The notes: generated by a model not told the origin, from the sequence alone. A stretch of DNA of 53,545 nucleotides from Candidatus Mediterraneibacter merdipullorum (GCA_019117125.1 DXAL01000026.1:1-53545), one strand, 5' to 3'. Positions 1 to 8,597 are shown, counted from the first letter of the stretch. A program made the numbers and translations.

Positions 1-1
1 T

Positions 2-1417
2 ACTGTGGCGAAGAACAAGAACGGCTGGTGGTGCATCGAGAACGGGAAAGTCAACTTCAAGTGCAACAGCGTGGAGAAGAACGGAAACGGCTGGTGGAAG
101 ATAAAGAACGGCAAAGTGGACTTCGGCTACACCGGCATTGCCAAGAATGAGAACGGCTGGTGGCGCATCGTCGACGGCAAGGTGGACTTCAAGTGCAACA
201 GCGTGGAGAAGAACCACAACGGGTGGTTCTATATCCGGAAGGGCAAGGTGGACTTTGGCTACACCGGCATCGCGAAGAACAAGAACGGCTGGTGGCGCAT
301 TGTCGACGGCAAGGTAGACTTCAAGTGCAACAGCGTGGAGAAGAATCACAACGGGTGGTTCTACATCCGGGACGGCAAGGTGGACTTCGGCTACACCGGC
401 ATCGCGAAGAACAAGAACGGCTGGTGGCGCATCGTCAAAGGAAAAGTAGACTTTAACTGCAACAGCGTGGAGAAGAACCACAACGGGTGGTTCTACATCC
501 GGGACGGCAAGGTGGACTTCGGCTATACCGGCGTTGCCAAGAATAAAAACGGCTGGTGGCGCATCGAGGACGGGAAGGTGAACTTCAAGTTCAACGGGCT
601 TGCCCAGAACCACAACGGCTGGTGGTACTTAAAAGACGGCAAGGTCCAGTTCGGCGCGACAACGGTCGTCAAAGGCACGGTGGACGGCACGAAGGCATGG
701 TGGTATGTGAACAAGGGCGAGGTGGACAAGAGCTACAACGGTCTCGGGACCAACAGCAACGGCACCTGGCTCATCGAGAACGGAAAGGTCAACTTCTCCT
801 TCAGCGGCAAGAAGAAGATTGACGGCGTGGAATACACCTTTGAAGAAGGGCAGTGCCTGAGCAACTACCGGGGATGGCAGAAGCTCAAAGGCAAGTATTA
901 CTACTTTGACCGTGAGACCGGCGCCCGGCTCCAGAGCACCACAGTGGACGGCATCCGCCTGAACAGCGACGGCTCCGCCGTGTCCTCCGCCTACAACAAC
1001 GAGAAGATACGGACCATGATGAAGGCAAGAAGCATCATGGAATCTGTGACAAAGACTTCCGACAGCAAGGCGGTCAAATTGGAGAAATGCTTCCGGTGGG
1101 TGATGAAGCAGCCTTACCACAGATACCGCACGCTGGTCGTTGCCAGAAGGACGGCAGGCTGGGAGATGCTCTTTGCAAACGACCACTTCGAGCGGGGAGA
1201 CGGCTGCTGCGTATCCGACGCATGTGCATTCGCATTCCTGGCGCACGAGTGCGGATACAAGACAGTCTATATCTGTGACGATACGGGACATTCGTGGGTG
1301 GAGATCAACGGACGCGCCTTTGACCCGCTGTTTGCAGAGGCAAAGAGCTTCAGCAAGAACTACAACGCATCCTATAAGACATACGGACTCCATCCGGTAA
1401 ATAAGACGAAGATATAA
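2..1417 (+). CDS. Repeat-rich cell-surface protein with C-terminal transglutaminase-like domain (5' partial)
   Basis: The reading frame is open through the left edge, so only the C-terminal ~470 residues are visible. The first ~260 residues are tandem ~22-residue repeats built on a Gly-Trp-Trp/Phe core followed by GKVDF; two types alternate to give a 44-residue super-repeat. This resembles the aromatic wall- or glucan-binding repeats of Firmicute surface proteins. The last ~130 residues look like a transglutaminase/papain-like fold: [10 protein letters not shown] (Cys near residue 402), GHSWVEI (His near 429) and FDPLF (Asp near 440) give a plausible Cys-His-Asp triad. The likely role is a secreted peptide-modifying or peptide-cleaving enzyme anchored by its repeats, but the substrate is unknown. 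A strong terminator follows. The signal peptide and true start lie outside the window. Confidence 0.75.
   Translation, partial: TVAKNKNGWWCIENGKVNFKCNSVEKNGNGWWKIKNGKVDFGYTGIAKNENGWWRIVDGKVDFKCNSVEKNHNGWFYIRKGKVDFGYTGIAKNKNGWWRIVDGKVDFKCNSVEKNHNGWFYIRDGKVDFGYTGIAKNKNGWWRIVKGKVDFNCNSVEKNHNGWFYIRDGKVDFGYTGVAKNKNGWWRIEDGKVNFKFNGLAQNHNGWWYLKDGKVQFGATTVVKGTVDGTKAWWYVNKGEVDKSYNGLGTNSNGTWLIENGKVNFSFSGKKKIDGVEYTFEEGQCLSNYRGWQKLKGKYYYFDRETGARLQSTTVDGIRLNSDGSAVSSAYNNEKIRTMMKARSIMESVTKTSDSKAVKLEKCFRWVMKQPYHRYRTLVVARRTAGWEMLFANDHFERGDGCCVSDACAFAFLAHECGYKTVYICDDTGHSWVEINGRAFDPLFAEAKSFSKNYNASYKTYGLHPVNKTKI
23..660 (+). repeat. Tandem 132-bp DNA repeat inside the surface-protein gene
   Basis: The GGCTGGTGG core recurs at 23, 155, 287, 419 and 551, an exact 132-bp period, and the units between are close to identical at DNA level, including third codon positions. 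Each unit encodes 44 residues. The array probably continues left of the window. Near-identity suggests recent expansion or gene conversion. Confidence 0.85.
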
Positions 1418-1451
1418 GCGGAAGTCCGGAAGATACAGAAGAAAAAGAAAC

Positions 1452-1495
1452 GGAGCATATCAGAACGTAGCGGAACTGATATGCTCCCATTTTTG
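1452..1495 (+). terminator. Rho-independent terminator after the surface-protein gene
   Basis: A perfect 12-bp stem (1452-1463 with 1476-1487) and 12-nt loop is followed by a T-rich stretch at 1490-1495. It ends the surface-protein transcript and isolates it from the next operon. From here to 1610 nothing else is evident. Confidence 0.85.
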
Positions 1496-1609
1496 TATTA
1501 TCGATTATCTGTGTGCGGTCTTTTGTTTCGCGCGCCTCTTATCTGTCCAACAGGACATCGCGTTTCCGGTAGAGGAAAATAAGCAGGTCAATCCGGATGA
1601 TGGGCCATA

Positions 1610-1638
1610 TTGTATTTTCACCGGGGCGTGTGTATAAT
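1610..1638 (+). promoter_or_regulatory. Sigma-A promoter of the aldo/keto reductase operon
   Basis: TTGTAT (1610-1615) and a perfect TATAAT (1633-1638) are 17 bp apart. Transcription should begin near 1645, 25 nt before the ATG at 1670. This rules out the in-frame start at 1610, which lies in the -35 element. Confidence 0.75.
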
Positions 1639-1669
1639 GAAAAGTACGGAAGTGAAAGGAGGGACGGTC

Positions 1670-2683
1670 ATGGACAGGGCGATACTTGGCAAGACCGGCA
1701 TCGAGGTGAATAAAAACGGCTTCGGGGGGCTTCCCATCCAGAGGATTACCACCGGAGAGGCAGTATATCTCCTGCAGAAGGCATTTTATCACGGCGTGGA
1801 CTATTTTGACACGGCGCGCAGCTATTCGGACAGCGAGGAGAAGATAGGAGCGGCGTTCGAGCACATCCGGGACCGCATCGTCATCAGCACGAAGACGCCC
1901 GCGCAGAACGGCGCGGATATGAGAAAGGACCTGGAAGAGAGCCTGCGGATGCTCAGGACCGATTACATCGACATCTACCAGTTCCACAATCCGGCATTCT
2001 GTCCGGCGCCCGGGGACGGGACCGGGCTTTATGAGGAAGCGCTGAAGGCGAAGGAAGAGGGGAAGATTCGGCATATCGGCATCACGAACCACCGGATTGC
2101 CGTGGCGGAGGAGGCAGTCCGCTCCGGACTCTATGAGACGATACAGTTCCCCTTCTCCTATCTGGCGGCTCCCCGGGAGACGGAGCTTGTCCGGATGAGC
2201 CGGGAGGCGGGGATGGGCTTTATCGCCATGAAAGGTCTTGCAGGAGGGCTCATCCGCGATGCGGCATGCGCCTATGCATGGATGATACAGCCGGAATTTT
2301 CCCATGTGGCTCCCATCTGGGGACTGCAGAAGGAATGGGAGCTGGACCAGTTCCTTGCCTGTCAGGAGCGCACGCCTGAGCTGACGCAGGAGCGTCTGGC
2401 AAAGATCGGGCGGGACCGGAAGGAGCTGACCGGTGAATTCTGCCGGGGATGCGGATACTGCATGCCCTGCCCGGCGGGCATCGAAATCCATTCCTGCGCC
2501 AGGATGAGCCTGATGTTAAGGCGGGCGCCGAGCGCGGACTGGCTCACGCCCCAGTGGCAGGAAAAGATGGAGAAGATACAGGGCTGTCTGGAATGCGGGC
2601 AGTGCAGGGAGAAATGTCCGTACGGACTGGACACCCCGAATCTTTTGAAGAAGAACTACGCGGATTACCAGACCTTTCTTTAA
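1670..2683 (+). CDS. Aldo/keto reductase with C-terminal Fe-S cluster motifs
   Basis: The 337-residue product is an NAD(P)H-linked aldo/keto reductase (AKR/YdjG-like barrel) fused to a ferredoxin-like tail. AKR catalytic residues are visible: Asp47 (FDTAR), Tyr52, Lys75 (ISTKT) and His106 (QFHNP). The tail has cysteines at 258, 261, 264, 267, 276, 306, 309, 312 and 316, enough for two [4Fe-4S] clusters, as in the COG1453 oxidoreductase family. ATG 1670 is chosen because AAAGGAGGG lies just upstream and the promoter ends at 1638. It is first gene of a tight operon with a flavin reductase-like protein, a DUF89 phosphatase and a nucleoside phosphorylase. The substrate is unknown; Fe-S clusters suggest electron transfer to or from ferredoxin or a flavin protein. 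Confidence 0.85.
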   Translation: MDRAILGKTGIEVNKNGFGGLPIQRITTGEAVYLLQKAFYHGVDYFDTARSYSDSEEKIGAAFEHIRDRIVISTKTPAQNGADMRKDLEESLRMLRTDYIDIYQFHNPAFCPAPGDGTGLYEEALKAKEEGKIRHIGITNHRIAVAEEAVRSGLYETIQFPFSYLAAPRETELVRMSREAGMGFIAMKGLAGGLIRDAACAYAWMIQPEFSHVAPIWGLQKEWELDQFLACQERTPELTQERLAKIGRDRKELTGEFCRGCGYCMPCPAGIEIHSCARMSLMLRRAPSADWLTPQWQEKMEKIQGCLECGQCREKCPYGLDTPNLLKKNYADYQTFL

Positions 2684-2758
2684 AGAGACAGGCAAGCCGC
2701 GCAGAAGAATGAGAAAGAATCCGGAAAACGAAGAGGAAAAGAAAGAAGGATGAGGAAG

Positions 2759-3277
2759 ATGAAATTTCAGGAAACAGATATCGCAGCGCTTACGTTCAAC
2801 CCCTTTGAGAAGATTGGCAGCCAGTGGATGCTGATTACAGCCGGGAGCAGCAGGGAGGACTGCAATACCATGACCGCCAGCTGGGGCGGCGTCGGCATCA
2901 TGTGGGGAAAACCGGTGGCGACTGCCTACATACGCCCCCAGAGGTATACGAAGGGATTTGTGGATAAGGAGGAGTATTTCACCCTTTCCTTTCTCCCGGA
3001 GACATACCGGAAGGCGCTGAACATCTGCGGCTCCGTATCCGGAAGGGATGTGGAGGACAAGTGGAAAGAGGCGGGGCTTACGCCTTTTGAGACGGACGGG
3101 ACCACTGCGGTGGAAGAGGCGGAGGAAATCTTCGTGTGCCGGAAGCTGTACACCCAGGAGATGAAGCCGGAGTGCTTTACCGACGGCGGCGGATGCGACG
3201 GCAAATGGTATCCGGATAAAGACTATCACACCATGTACATGGCGGAAATCGTGAAAGTGCTGAGGAAAGTCGGATGA
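2759..3277 (+). CDS. Flavin reductase-like FMN-binding protein
   Basis: The 172-residue product matches the flavin reductase / NADH:FMN oxidoreductase (DIM6/NTAB) fold: an N-terminal SQWMLITAG strand, the TASWGGVG segment that usually contacts FMN, and YFTLSFLPE in the core. Family members bind FMN and reduce it or pass electrons to a partner. The ATG at 2759 has AAGGA eight bases upstream; the alternative ATG at 2750 abuts the Shine-Dalgarno and is unlikely. Its stop overlaps the next start (ATGA at 3274), indicating translational coupling. Next to a Fe-S aldo/keto reductase, it could be its flavin-dependent electron partner, which is inference. Confidence 0.8.
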   Translation: MKFQETDIAALTFNPFEKIGSQWMLITAGSSREDCNTMTASWGGVGIMWGKPVATAYIRPQRYTKGFVDKEEYFTLSFLPETYRKALNICGSVSGRDVEDKWKEAGLTPFETDGTTAVEEAEEIFVCRKLYTQEMKPECFTDGGGCDGKWYPDKDYHTMYMAEIVKVLRKVG

Positions 3278-4155
3278 AGATAAATTCGTTCTGCCTTGCC
3301 TGCCTCGTCCGCATGCAGGAGTCCCAGGCAAGGGCGTTTGAGGATGAAGAAAAGAAGATGACATACATGCGGGAGGTCCTGTCCTATCTGTCTTCCTGCA
3401 GTACGGAGCTGTCCGCTCCGGCGCTCGTGAAGCCCCTTTCCGCCATCTATGAGAAGTACTGGGGCAGGAAGGACGGCATGGCGGAGGTGAAAAAGGAGTT
3501 CAACGACTTCCTTCTGTCGATGGAGGCGGACCTGGAGTCCCGGATACGCATGCACGACGACCCGCTCAAAGCCGCCCTCTGCTTTGCCAGGACCGGCAAT
3601 TATATCGACTATGCGGCAGTGAAGGATGTGTCGAAGGAGAAGCTCCTGGAGCTTTTTGAAGAGCAGGGAAGCGCAGGGCTGGATGAGGCGGAGTACCGGA
3701 TATTCCGGGAGGAGCTGAATCGGGCGGAAAAGCTGGTCTACCTGACGGACAACTGCGGGGAAGTGGTGCTGGACAAGATTGCCATCCGCATCCTGAAGGA
3801 ATCCTTCCCCCGGCTGGAGGTGACTGCCATCGTGCGCGGGGCGCCGGTCGTGAACGACGCGGATATGGAATCCGCCCGTGAAGTGGGACTGGATGCCGTC
3901 GTGCGGGTGATGGAAAACGGCAGCGACATCGCGGGGACGGACCTGGCGGACATAAGCCGGGAAGCGCGCAGGGAGATTGAGAGCGCGGATATCATCATCT
4001 CCAAGGGACAGGGGAATTTTGAGACGATACACGGCTGCGGGCTCAACATCTATTATCTCCTGCTGTGCAAATGCGAGTGGTTCATGAAGAAATTCGGCGC
4101 AGAACAGTTCCAGGGGATGTTCGTCAATGAGAGACGCATCGAAAAGGGAAGGTGA
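3274..4155 (+). CDS. DUF89 (ARMT1-like) damage-control phosphatase family protein
   Basis: The 293-residue product carries hallmarks of the DUF89 metal-dependent phosphatase family: N-terminal CxxC (residues 7-10), YLTDNCGEVVLDK, RGAPVVNDAD and the C-terminal ISKGQGNFE segment. Characterised members hydrolyse phosphate from damaged or overflow sugar phosphates and related metabolites. It starts in the stop codon of the upstream gene and ends inside the start region of pyrimidine-nucleoside phosphorylase. That neighbour releases (deoxy)ribose-1-phosphate, so a sugar-phosphate clean-up role is plausible but not shown. Confidence 0.85.
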   Translation: MKINSFCLACLVRMQESQARAFEDEEKKMTYMREVLSYLSSCSTELSAPALVKPLSAIYEKYWGRKDGMAEVKKEFNDFLLSMEADLESRIRMHDDPLKAALCFARTGNYIDYAAVKDVSKEKLLELFEEQGSAGLDEAEYRIFREELNRAEKLVYLTDNCGEVVLDKIAIRILKESFPRLEVTAIVRGAPVVNDADMESAREVGLDAVVRVMENGSDIAGTDLADISREARREIESADIIISKGQGNFETIHGCGLNIYYLLLCKCEWFMKKFGAEQFQGMFVNERRIEKGR

Positions 4156-4160
4156 AGGAC

Positions 4161-5465
4161 ATGGATATGTGCAGCCTCATCATCCGGAAAAAGCGCGGCG
4201 GCGCCCTCTCCCGAGATGAGATACGGTGGATGATACAGGGATATACTTCCGGAGAGATACCGGATTATCAGATGTCCGCCATGATGATGGCAGTCTGCTT
4301 TACGGGGATGAGCGGTGAGGAGACGAAGGAGCTCACCCTCGCCATGGCAGAGAGCGGCGATGTGCTGGACTTGAGCTCCATCCGGGGCATCAAGGTGGAC
4401 AAACACAGCACCGGAGGCGTGGGGGACAAGACAACCCTGGTCCTGGCGCCCCTGGCGGCGTCTCTCGGGGTCCCGGTGGCGAAGATGTCCGGAAGGGGAC
4501 TGGGGCATACGGGAGGCACCATCGACAAGCTGGAGAGTTTCTCCGGATTCCGGACGGACCTGTCGCCGGAGGAGTTCGTCCGCCATGTGAACCGGTATCA
4601 CATCGCGGTGGCCGGTCAGACGGCGGACCTGGCGCCTGCGGATAAGAAGCTCTATGCCCTCCGGGATGTGACCGGGACGGTGGACCAGATGTCGCTCATC
4701 GCTTCCAGCATCATGAGCAAGAAGCTGGCTTCCGGTGCGGACGCCATCGTCCTGGATGTGAAGACCGGGGACGGAGCGTTCATGAAGCGCCTGGAAGATG
4801 CCAGAGCGCTGGCGGCTGAGATGGTGAACATCGGGAAGATGGCGGGGAAAGACGTGACTGCGGTCATCTCGGATATGGACCAGCCCCTGGGCTGTGCCGT
4901 GGGAAACGCCCTGGAGGTAAAGGAAGCCATCGACACCCTCCGGGGATGCGGACCGGAAGATTTAAGAGAACTGGTCCTTGTGCTCGGCTCCCTGATGACG
5001 GTGAAGGCAGGCTGTGCCGGTGACGTGCGGGAAGCCAGGGGGATGCTGGAGGCGTCCCTTGGGGACGGCAGGGCATTTGAGACGTTCTGCCGGTTTATCC
5101 GTGCCCAGGGCGGCGATGTCTCCCAGGCGGAACACCCGGAGAAGCTGCCGGCGGCGCCCTTTCAGATGGAAGTGCCGGCAAGGGAGAACGGGTACGTGGG
5201 CGATATCCGCACCGAAGAAGTGGGCGGCGTCTGCCTTATGCTGGGCGGCGGGCGCGTGACGAAGGAAAGCAGGATAGACCTCTCGGCGGGCATCGTCCTG
5301 AAGCGGAAGAAGGGAGACGCGGTCCGAAAAGGAGAGCCTCTCGCTGTGCTTCACGCATCCGACCGGGCGCAGATGGAAGCGGCGGCAGAGCGGCTGTCCC
5401 GGGCATTCCTCATTACAGGAGAGAAGCCGGAGAGAGAACCTCTCATCAAAGAAATCATCGGATGA
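4161..5465 (+). CDS. pdp: Pyrimidine-nucleoside phosphorylase
   Basis: The 434-residue product aligns along its length with the thymidine/pyrimidine-nucleoside phosphorylase family, which splits uridine, thymidine or deoxyuridine with phosphate into base and (deoxy)ribose-1-phosphate. The phosphate-binding signature KHSTGGVGDKTTL and the family block SGRGLGHTGGTIDKLESF are both present, followed by the C-terminal PYNP domain. An in-frame GTG at 4152 overlaps the previous stop, but ATG 4161 has AAGG eight bases upstream and is preferred. It is the last gene of the operon; a terminator hairpin follows at 5529. Confidence 0.93.
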   Translation: MDMCSLIIRKKRGGALSRDEIRWMIQGYTSGEIPDYQMSAMMMAVCFTGMSGEETKELTLAMAESGDVLDLSSIRGIKVDKHSTGGVGDKTTLVLAPLAASLGVPVAKMSGRGLGHTGGTIDKLESFSGFRTDLSPEEFVRHVNRYHIAVAGQTADLAPADKKLYALRDVTGTVDQMSLIASSIMSKKLASGADAIVLDVKTGDGAFMKRLEDARALAAEMVNIGKMAGKDVTAVISDMDQPLGCAVGNALEVKEAIDTLRGCGPEDLRELVLVLGSLMTVKAGCAGDVREARGMLEASLGDGRAFETFCRFIRAQGGDVSQAEHPEKLPAAPFQMEVPARENGYVGDIRTEEVGGVCLMLGGGRVTKESRIDLSAGIVLKRKKGDAVRKGEPLAVLHASDRAQMEAAAERLSRAFLITGEKPEREPLIKEIIG

Positions 5466-5513
5466 AGCAGGCGCCGGGATGAGGGATTGACCGGGTCCGG
5501 ACAAACCGGCGGC

Positions 5514-5539
5514 GAATAGGACACGGAGTGCCATACATA
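5514..5539 (+). promoter_or_regulatory. Possible sigma-E promoter of yqfC
   Basis: GAATA (5514-5518) and CATACATA (5532-5539), 13 bp apart, resemble the sigma-E -35 and -10 elements (ATA and CATACAnT); the last -10 base is off-consensus. yqfC is sigma-E controlled in Bacillus. A start near 5546 would give a short leader with AAAGG at 5550-5554. The -10 lies inside the left arm of the pdp terminator. Confidence 0.45.
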
Positions 5540-5573
5540 TACTGGGGATAAAGGCATATGTGTGGCATTTTTT
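5529..5573 (+). terminator. Rho-independent terminator of the pdp operon, overlapping yqfC start
   Basis: A 12-bp stem (5529-5540 with 5556-5567, one G-U pair) is followed by six Ts at 5568-5573. The right arm and T tract reach into the start region of yqfC: GTG 5562 is inside the arm and ATG 5574 follows the Ts. Confidence 0.8.
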
Positions 5574-5879
5574 ATGGAAAAAGGACAGTTGAAGGAGCGT
5601 CTCTCCACTGCGGCCGGCATGCCCAGGGATGTGACGATGAAAGCGCCGGTCCTCACCGTGCTCGGGGATTTTGAATTGTCTGCCGAAAACTACCGGGGCA
5701 TCACGGAGTATACGGACTGCCTCGTGAGGATACAGACCAGGAGCGGGCAGATACGGGTGACGGGAAGGCGCCTCCATGTGGAATATTACACCAGCGACGA
5801 GATGAAGGTCACCGGGAAGATTGAGACCATAGACTTTGCCGGCAGGAAGGGGAAGACAGATGGACCGGACCCTGGTTAG
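5562..5879 (+). CDS. yqfC: Sporulation protein YqfC
   Basis: The product is a ~105-residue homologue of YqfC, a small sporulation protein of unknown biochemical role found next to yqfD in spore formers. Recognisable segments are an early MPRDV, TVLGDFELSAENYRGI in the middle and VTGKIETIDF at the end. Two starts are possible: GTG 5562, with AAAGG seven bases upstream, and ATG 5574, with no Shine-Dalgarno. GTG is preferred if transcription starts near 5546. The gene overlaps yqfD by 20 bp. Confidence 0.85.
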   Translation: MAFFMEKGQLKERLSTAAGMPRDVTMKAPVLTVLGDFELSAENYRGITEYTDCLVRIQTRSGQIRVTGRRLHVEYYTSDEMKVTGKIETIDFAGRKGKTDGPDPG

Positions 5880-7116
5880 ATGGCTGAGGGGATATGTCAG
5901 GCTCCACGCCGCCGGATGCTCTGCGGAGCGGTTCTTAAACCTGTGTTCCTGGCACGGAATCTGCATCTGGGGACTGACCCCGGTCCGGGGCGGATACGAG
6001 ATGTGCATGAGCCTGCGGGATTTCCGGCGGATACGCCCCCTTGTCAGAAAGACGCACACAAAGGTCCTGGTCGCCGGGAGGCGGGGCGCTCCCTTTGCCT
6101 GGTCCCGGTACCGGAAGCGCCGGGCGTTTCTGGCAGGCGTCCTGCTCTTTGCCGCCCTTTTGAAGGGCTGCTCCCTCTTCATCTGGGATATCCGCATCGA
6201 GGGAAATGAACGGCGGACCGACGAGGCGCTCTGCGCGTATTTAAGGAGCGAGGGCGTGGCTGCCCCCATGCTCAGGGGCAGCGTGGACTGTCCGGGTATT
6301 GTAAAATCCATCAGAAAAGAATATAATGATATCGTTTGGGTGTCGGCTTCTGTCGAGGGAAGCCGCCTGCGGATACAGATAAAAGAAAACGAAGATACCT
6401 TTCCGGGGGAGACGGCGGCGCAGCCGCAGACGTCCCGTCCCACGGACCTGGTGGCTTCCTGCGACGGCGTCATCACCAGCATCGTCACCCGCGCGGGCGT
6501 CCCCCAGGTCCACGCAGGGGACCGGGTGGAGAAAGGGGATATCCTGGTCCTTGGCAGGGTCGATGTGACGGATGACAGCGGGGAAGTCACCGGGTATCAG
6601 TACCAGAAGGCGGACGCGGATATCCGGGCGGACACCACACTGGAATACGCTGACGAGATTGCCCTTACCTGTGAAGAGAAGACCTATGACGGGAAGAAGA
6701 AATGCCAGCCCTATCTCCGGATTGGGGATGTGACCTTTTCCGTGGGGACGGTCAGAAACGATTATGCCCGCAGCGAGTCTTCTTCCTGGGAGCGGCAGGT
6801 CCGGGCAGGGGAAAACGTCACCCTTCCCGTCGCATTCGGCGTAAAGCAGGTCCGCTCTTATTCCGTATCGGAGAAAACCCGTACGGAAGAGGGGATACGG
6901 GAGGAGCTCAGCGGGAATTTCAGCCGGTTTTGCCGGGAACTGAAGGAAAAGGGTATCCAGATTCGGGAAAATAATGTTAAAATACATCTGTATGCAGATT
7001 CTGCAAAAGCGTCGGGGATACTTTTTCTGAACCGGGATATTGCAGAGGAAGCGGATACAGAAATCTTGACAGTCGAAAGGAAAGAAACAGATGAGCCTGT
7101 CGGAACTGATGATTGA
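5860..7116 (+). CDS. yqfD: Sporulation protein YqfD
   Basis: The 418-residue product is the YqfD family membrane protein needed for efficient sporulation in Bacillus. A short cytoplasmic N-terminus is followed by one transmembrane helix (about 88-109) and a large extracytoplasmic region that includes ERVEKGDILVLG-like barrel-sandwich sequence and a conserved EIAL(T) segment. ATG 5860 has GGAAGGGGA upstream; the upstream in-frame TTG 5836 has no such site. It overlaps yqfC and runs 26 bp into phoH, so the three are translationally linked. The molecular function is not known. Confidence 0.87.
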   Translation: MDRTLVRWLRGYVRLHAAGCSAERFLNLCSWHGICIWGLTPVRGGYEMCMSLRDFRRIRPLVRKTHTKVLVAGRRGAPFAWSRYRKRRAFLAGVLLFAALLKGCSLFIWDIRIEGNERRTDEALCAYLRSEGVAAPMLRGSVDCPGIVKSIRKEYNDIVWVSASVEGSRLRIQIKENEDTFPGETAAQPQTSRPTDLVASCDGVITSIVTRAGVPQVHAGDRVEKGDILVLGRVDVTDDSGEVTGYQYQKADADIRADTTLEYADEIALTCEEKTYDGKKKCQPYLRIGDVTFSVGTVRNDYARSESSSWERQVRAGENVTLPVAFGVKQVRSYSVSEKTRTEEGIREELSGNFSRFCRELKEKGIQIRENNVKIHLYADSAKASGILFLNRDIAEEADTEILTVERKETDEPVGTDD

Positions 7117-8086
7117 CATACCGGCTGAACACGAGGCCAATGTGTTCGGGCAGTTTGACACTTACGCGAAAAAGCTGGAGAGGACCTTCCATGTCACCCT
7201 CATCGCAAGGGACGGGAGCACGAAGGTCGTGGGGGAGAGCGGCGCGGCGCAGAAAGCCCTGCGCGTGCTCACTCAGCTTCTGGAGCTTTCAAAGAGGGGC
7301 AATACGGTCACGGAGCAGAACGTGGATTACGCCATCTCCCTTGTCTTTGAGGACCAGGAGGAAGGTCTGGTGGAGATTGACAAAGACCTGATCTGCCACA
7401 CCCTCCAGGGCAGACCTATCAAGCCCAAGACGCTGGGGCAGAAGAAGTACGTGGACGCCATCCGCAGGGACATGATTACCTTCGGGCTCGGTCCGGCAGG
7501 TACGGGAAAGACGTACCTTGCCATGGCGATGGCGATCACGGCATTCAAGCGGAATGAAGTGGGGCGCATCATCCTGACGCGCCCGGCAATCGAGGCGGGG
7601 GAGAAGCTGGGCTTCCTTCCCGGCGACCTGCAGAGCAAGATCGACCCCTACCTGCGGCCGCTCTACGACGCGCTCTATGAAATCATGGGGGCGGACAGCT
7701 TTCTCAGGAATTCGGAGAAAGGACTTATCGAGGTGGCGCCCCTTGCCTATATGAGGGGGCGGACCCTGGACAATGCCTTCATCATCCTGGATGAAGCCCA
7801 GAATACCACGCCTGCGCAGATGAAGATGTTCCTGACAAGGATTGGATTCGGCTCCAAAGTCGTCATAACGGGAGACTCCACCCAGAAGGACCTGCCCGCC
7901 GGCGCGGTGTCCGGGCTGGATGTGGCGGTCCGGGTCGTAAAGGACCTGGAAGGCATCAGCATCTGTACGCTGACAAGCCGCGACGTGGTGCGGCATCCGC
8001 TGGTGCAGCGAATCGTGAAGGCGTATGAGGAATATGAGAAGAAGAATCCGGGACGGAGCCGGGACGGCAGGAGGAAAAAAGGATGA
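7091..8086 (+). CDS. phoH: PhoH family ATPase (PhoH/YbeZ type)
   Basis: The 331-residue product is a PhoH-like P-loop ATPase: an N-terminal KH-like region (about 1-115), then the PhoH domain with Walker A GPAGTGKT (134-141), GRTLDNAFIILDEAQN around the Walker B, and TGDSTQKDLP downstream. Family members are RNA-associated ATPases that work with the endonuclease YbeY. The gene lies directly before ybeY with an ATGA overlap, the usual arrangement, which supports a shared role in rRNA maturation or RNA quality control. Confidence 0.93.
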   Translation: MSLSELMIDIPAEHEANVFGQFDTYAKKLERTFHVTLIARDGSTKVVGESGAAQKALRVLTQLLELSKRGNTVTEQNVDYAISLVFEDQEEGLVEIDKDLICHTLQGRPIKPKTLGQKKYVDAIRRDMITFGLGPAGTGKTYLAMAMAITAFKRNEVGRIILTRPAIEAGEKLGFLPGDLQSKIDPYLRPLYDALYEIMGADSFLRNSEKGLIEVAPLAYMRGRTLDNAFIILDEAQNTTPAQMKMFLTRIGFGSKVVITGDSTQKDLPAGAVSGLDVAVRVVKDLEGISICTLTSRDVVRHPLVQRIVKAYEEYEKKNPGRSRDGRRKKG

Positions 8087-8589
8087 GTCTTTATCTGGAT
8101 ACGGAAGGGGAGGTTTCCCTTCCTTTTGACGCGGAAGAGACGGCGAAGTTCGTGACGGAGGCGGCGCTGGACCTTATCGGCTGCCCCTATGAGGCGGAGG
8201 TGGACCTGCTCATCACCCACGATGCCCAGATACGGGAGATGAACCGGGAGCACCGGGGCATCGACCGTGCCACGGACGTGCTGTCGTTCCCCTTTCTGGA
8301 CTTTGGGGAACCGGGGGACTTTTCCGGCATTGATGAGGAGACGCCGGATGTGTTCCACCCGGAGACAGGGGAGCTTTTGCTCGGGGACATCGTCCTGTCG
8401 GTGGAGCGCATCATGGCCCAGGCAGAGGAGTACGGGCACTCGCCGAGGCGGGAATTCGCGTTCCTCATCGCCCACAGCATGCTCCATCTCTTCGGCTTCG
8501 ACCACATGGAAGAGGAAGAGCGCTCTGTCATGGAGCGGAAACAGCGGGAAATCATGGAGCGGGTGAAGATTTCCCGAAGCGACGACTGA
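8083..8589 (+). CDS. ybeY: Endoribonuclease YbeY
   Basis: The 168-residue product is the metal-dependent single-strand endoribonuclease YbeY, involved in 16S rRNA 3'-end processing and ribosome quality control. The zinc-binding motif has His131, His135 and His141 (HSMLHLFGFDH), and the family block DRATDVLSFP is present near 61-70. Start ATG 8083 overlaps the phoH stop. In Bacillus the next genes are dgkA, cdd and era; here a SpoVB-type gene follows. Confidence 0.95.
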   Translation: MSLYLDTEGEVSLPFDAEETAKFVTEAALDLIGCPYEAEVDLLITHDAQIREMNREHRGIDRATDVLSFPFLDFGEPGDFSGIDEETPDVFHPETGELLLGDIVLSVERIMAQAEEYGHSPRREFAFLIAHSMLHLFGFDHMEEEERSVMERKQREIMERVKISRSDD

Positions 8590-8597
8590 GAAGAATT

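Noticed and set aside
23-660. CRISPR-like periodicity
   Set aside because: The 132-bp units are coding, in frame and without unique spacers.
629-1393. 254-codon open frame on the - strand
   Set aside because: Lies entirely antisense to the repeat/transglutaminase gene, has no recognisable protein features and arises from GC-biased codons on the opposite strand.
4962-6590. 542-codon open frame on the - strand
   Set aside because: Crosses pdp, a terminator and yqfC/yqfD antisense; composition is Pro/Arg/Ser-rich noise typical of shadow frames.
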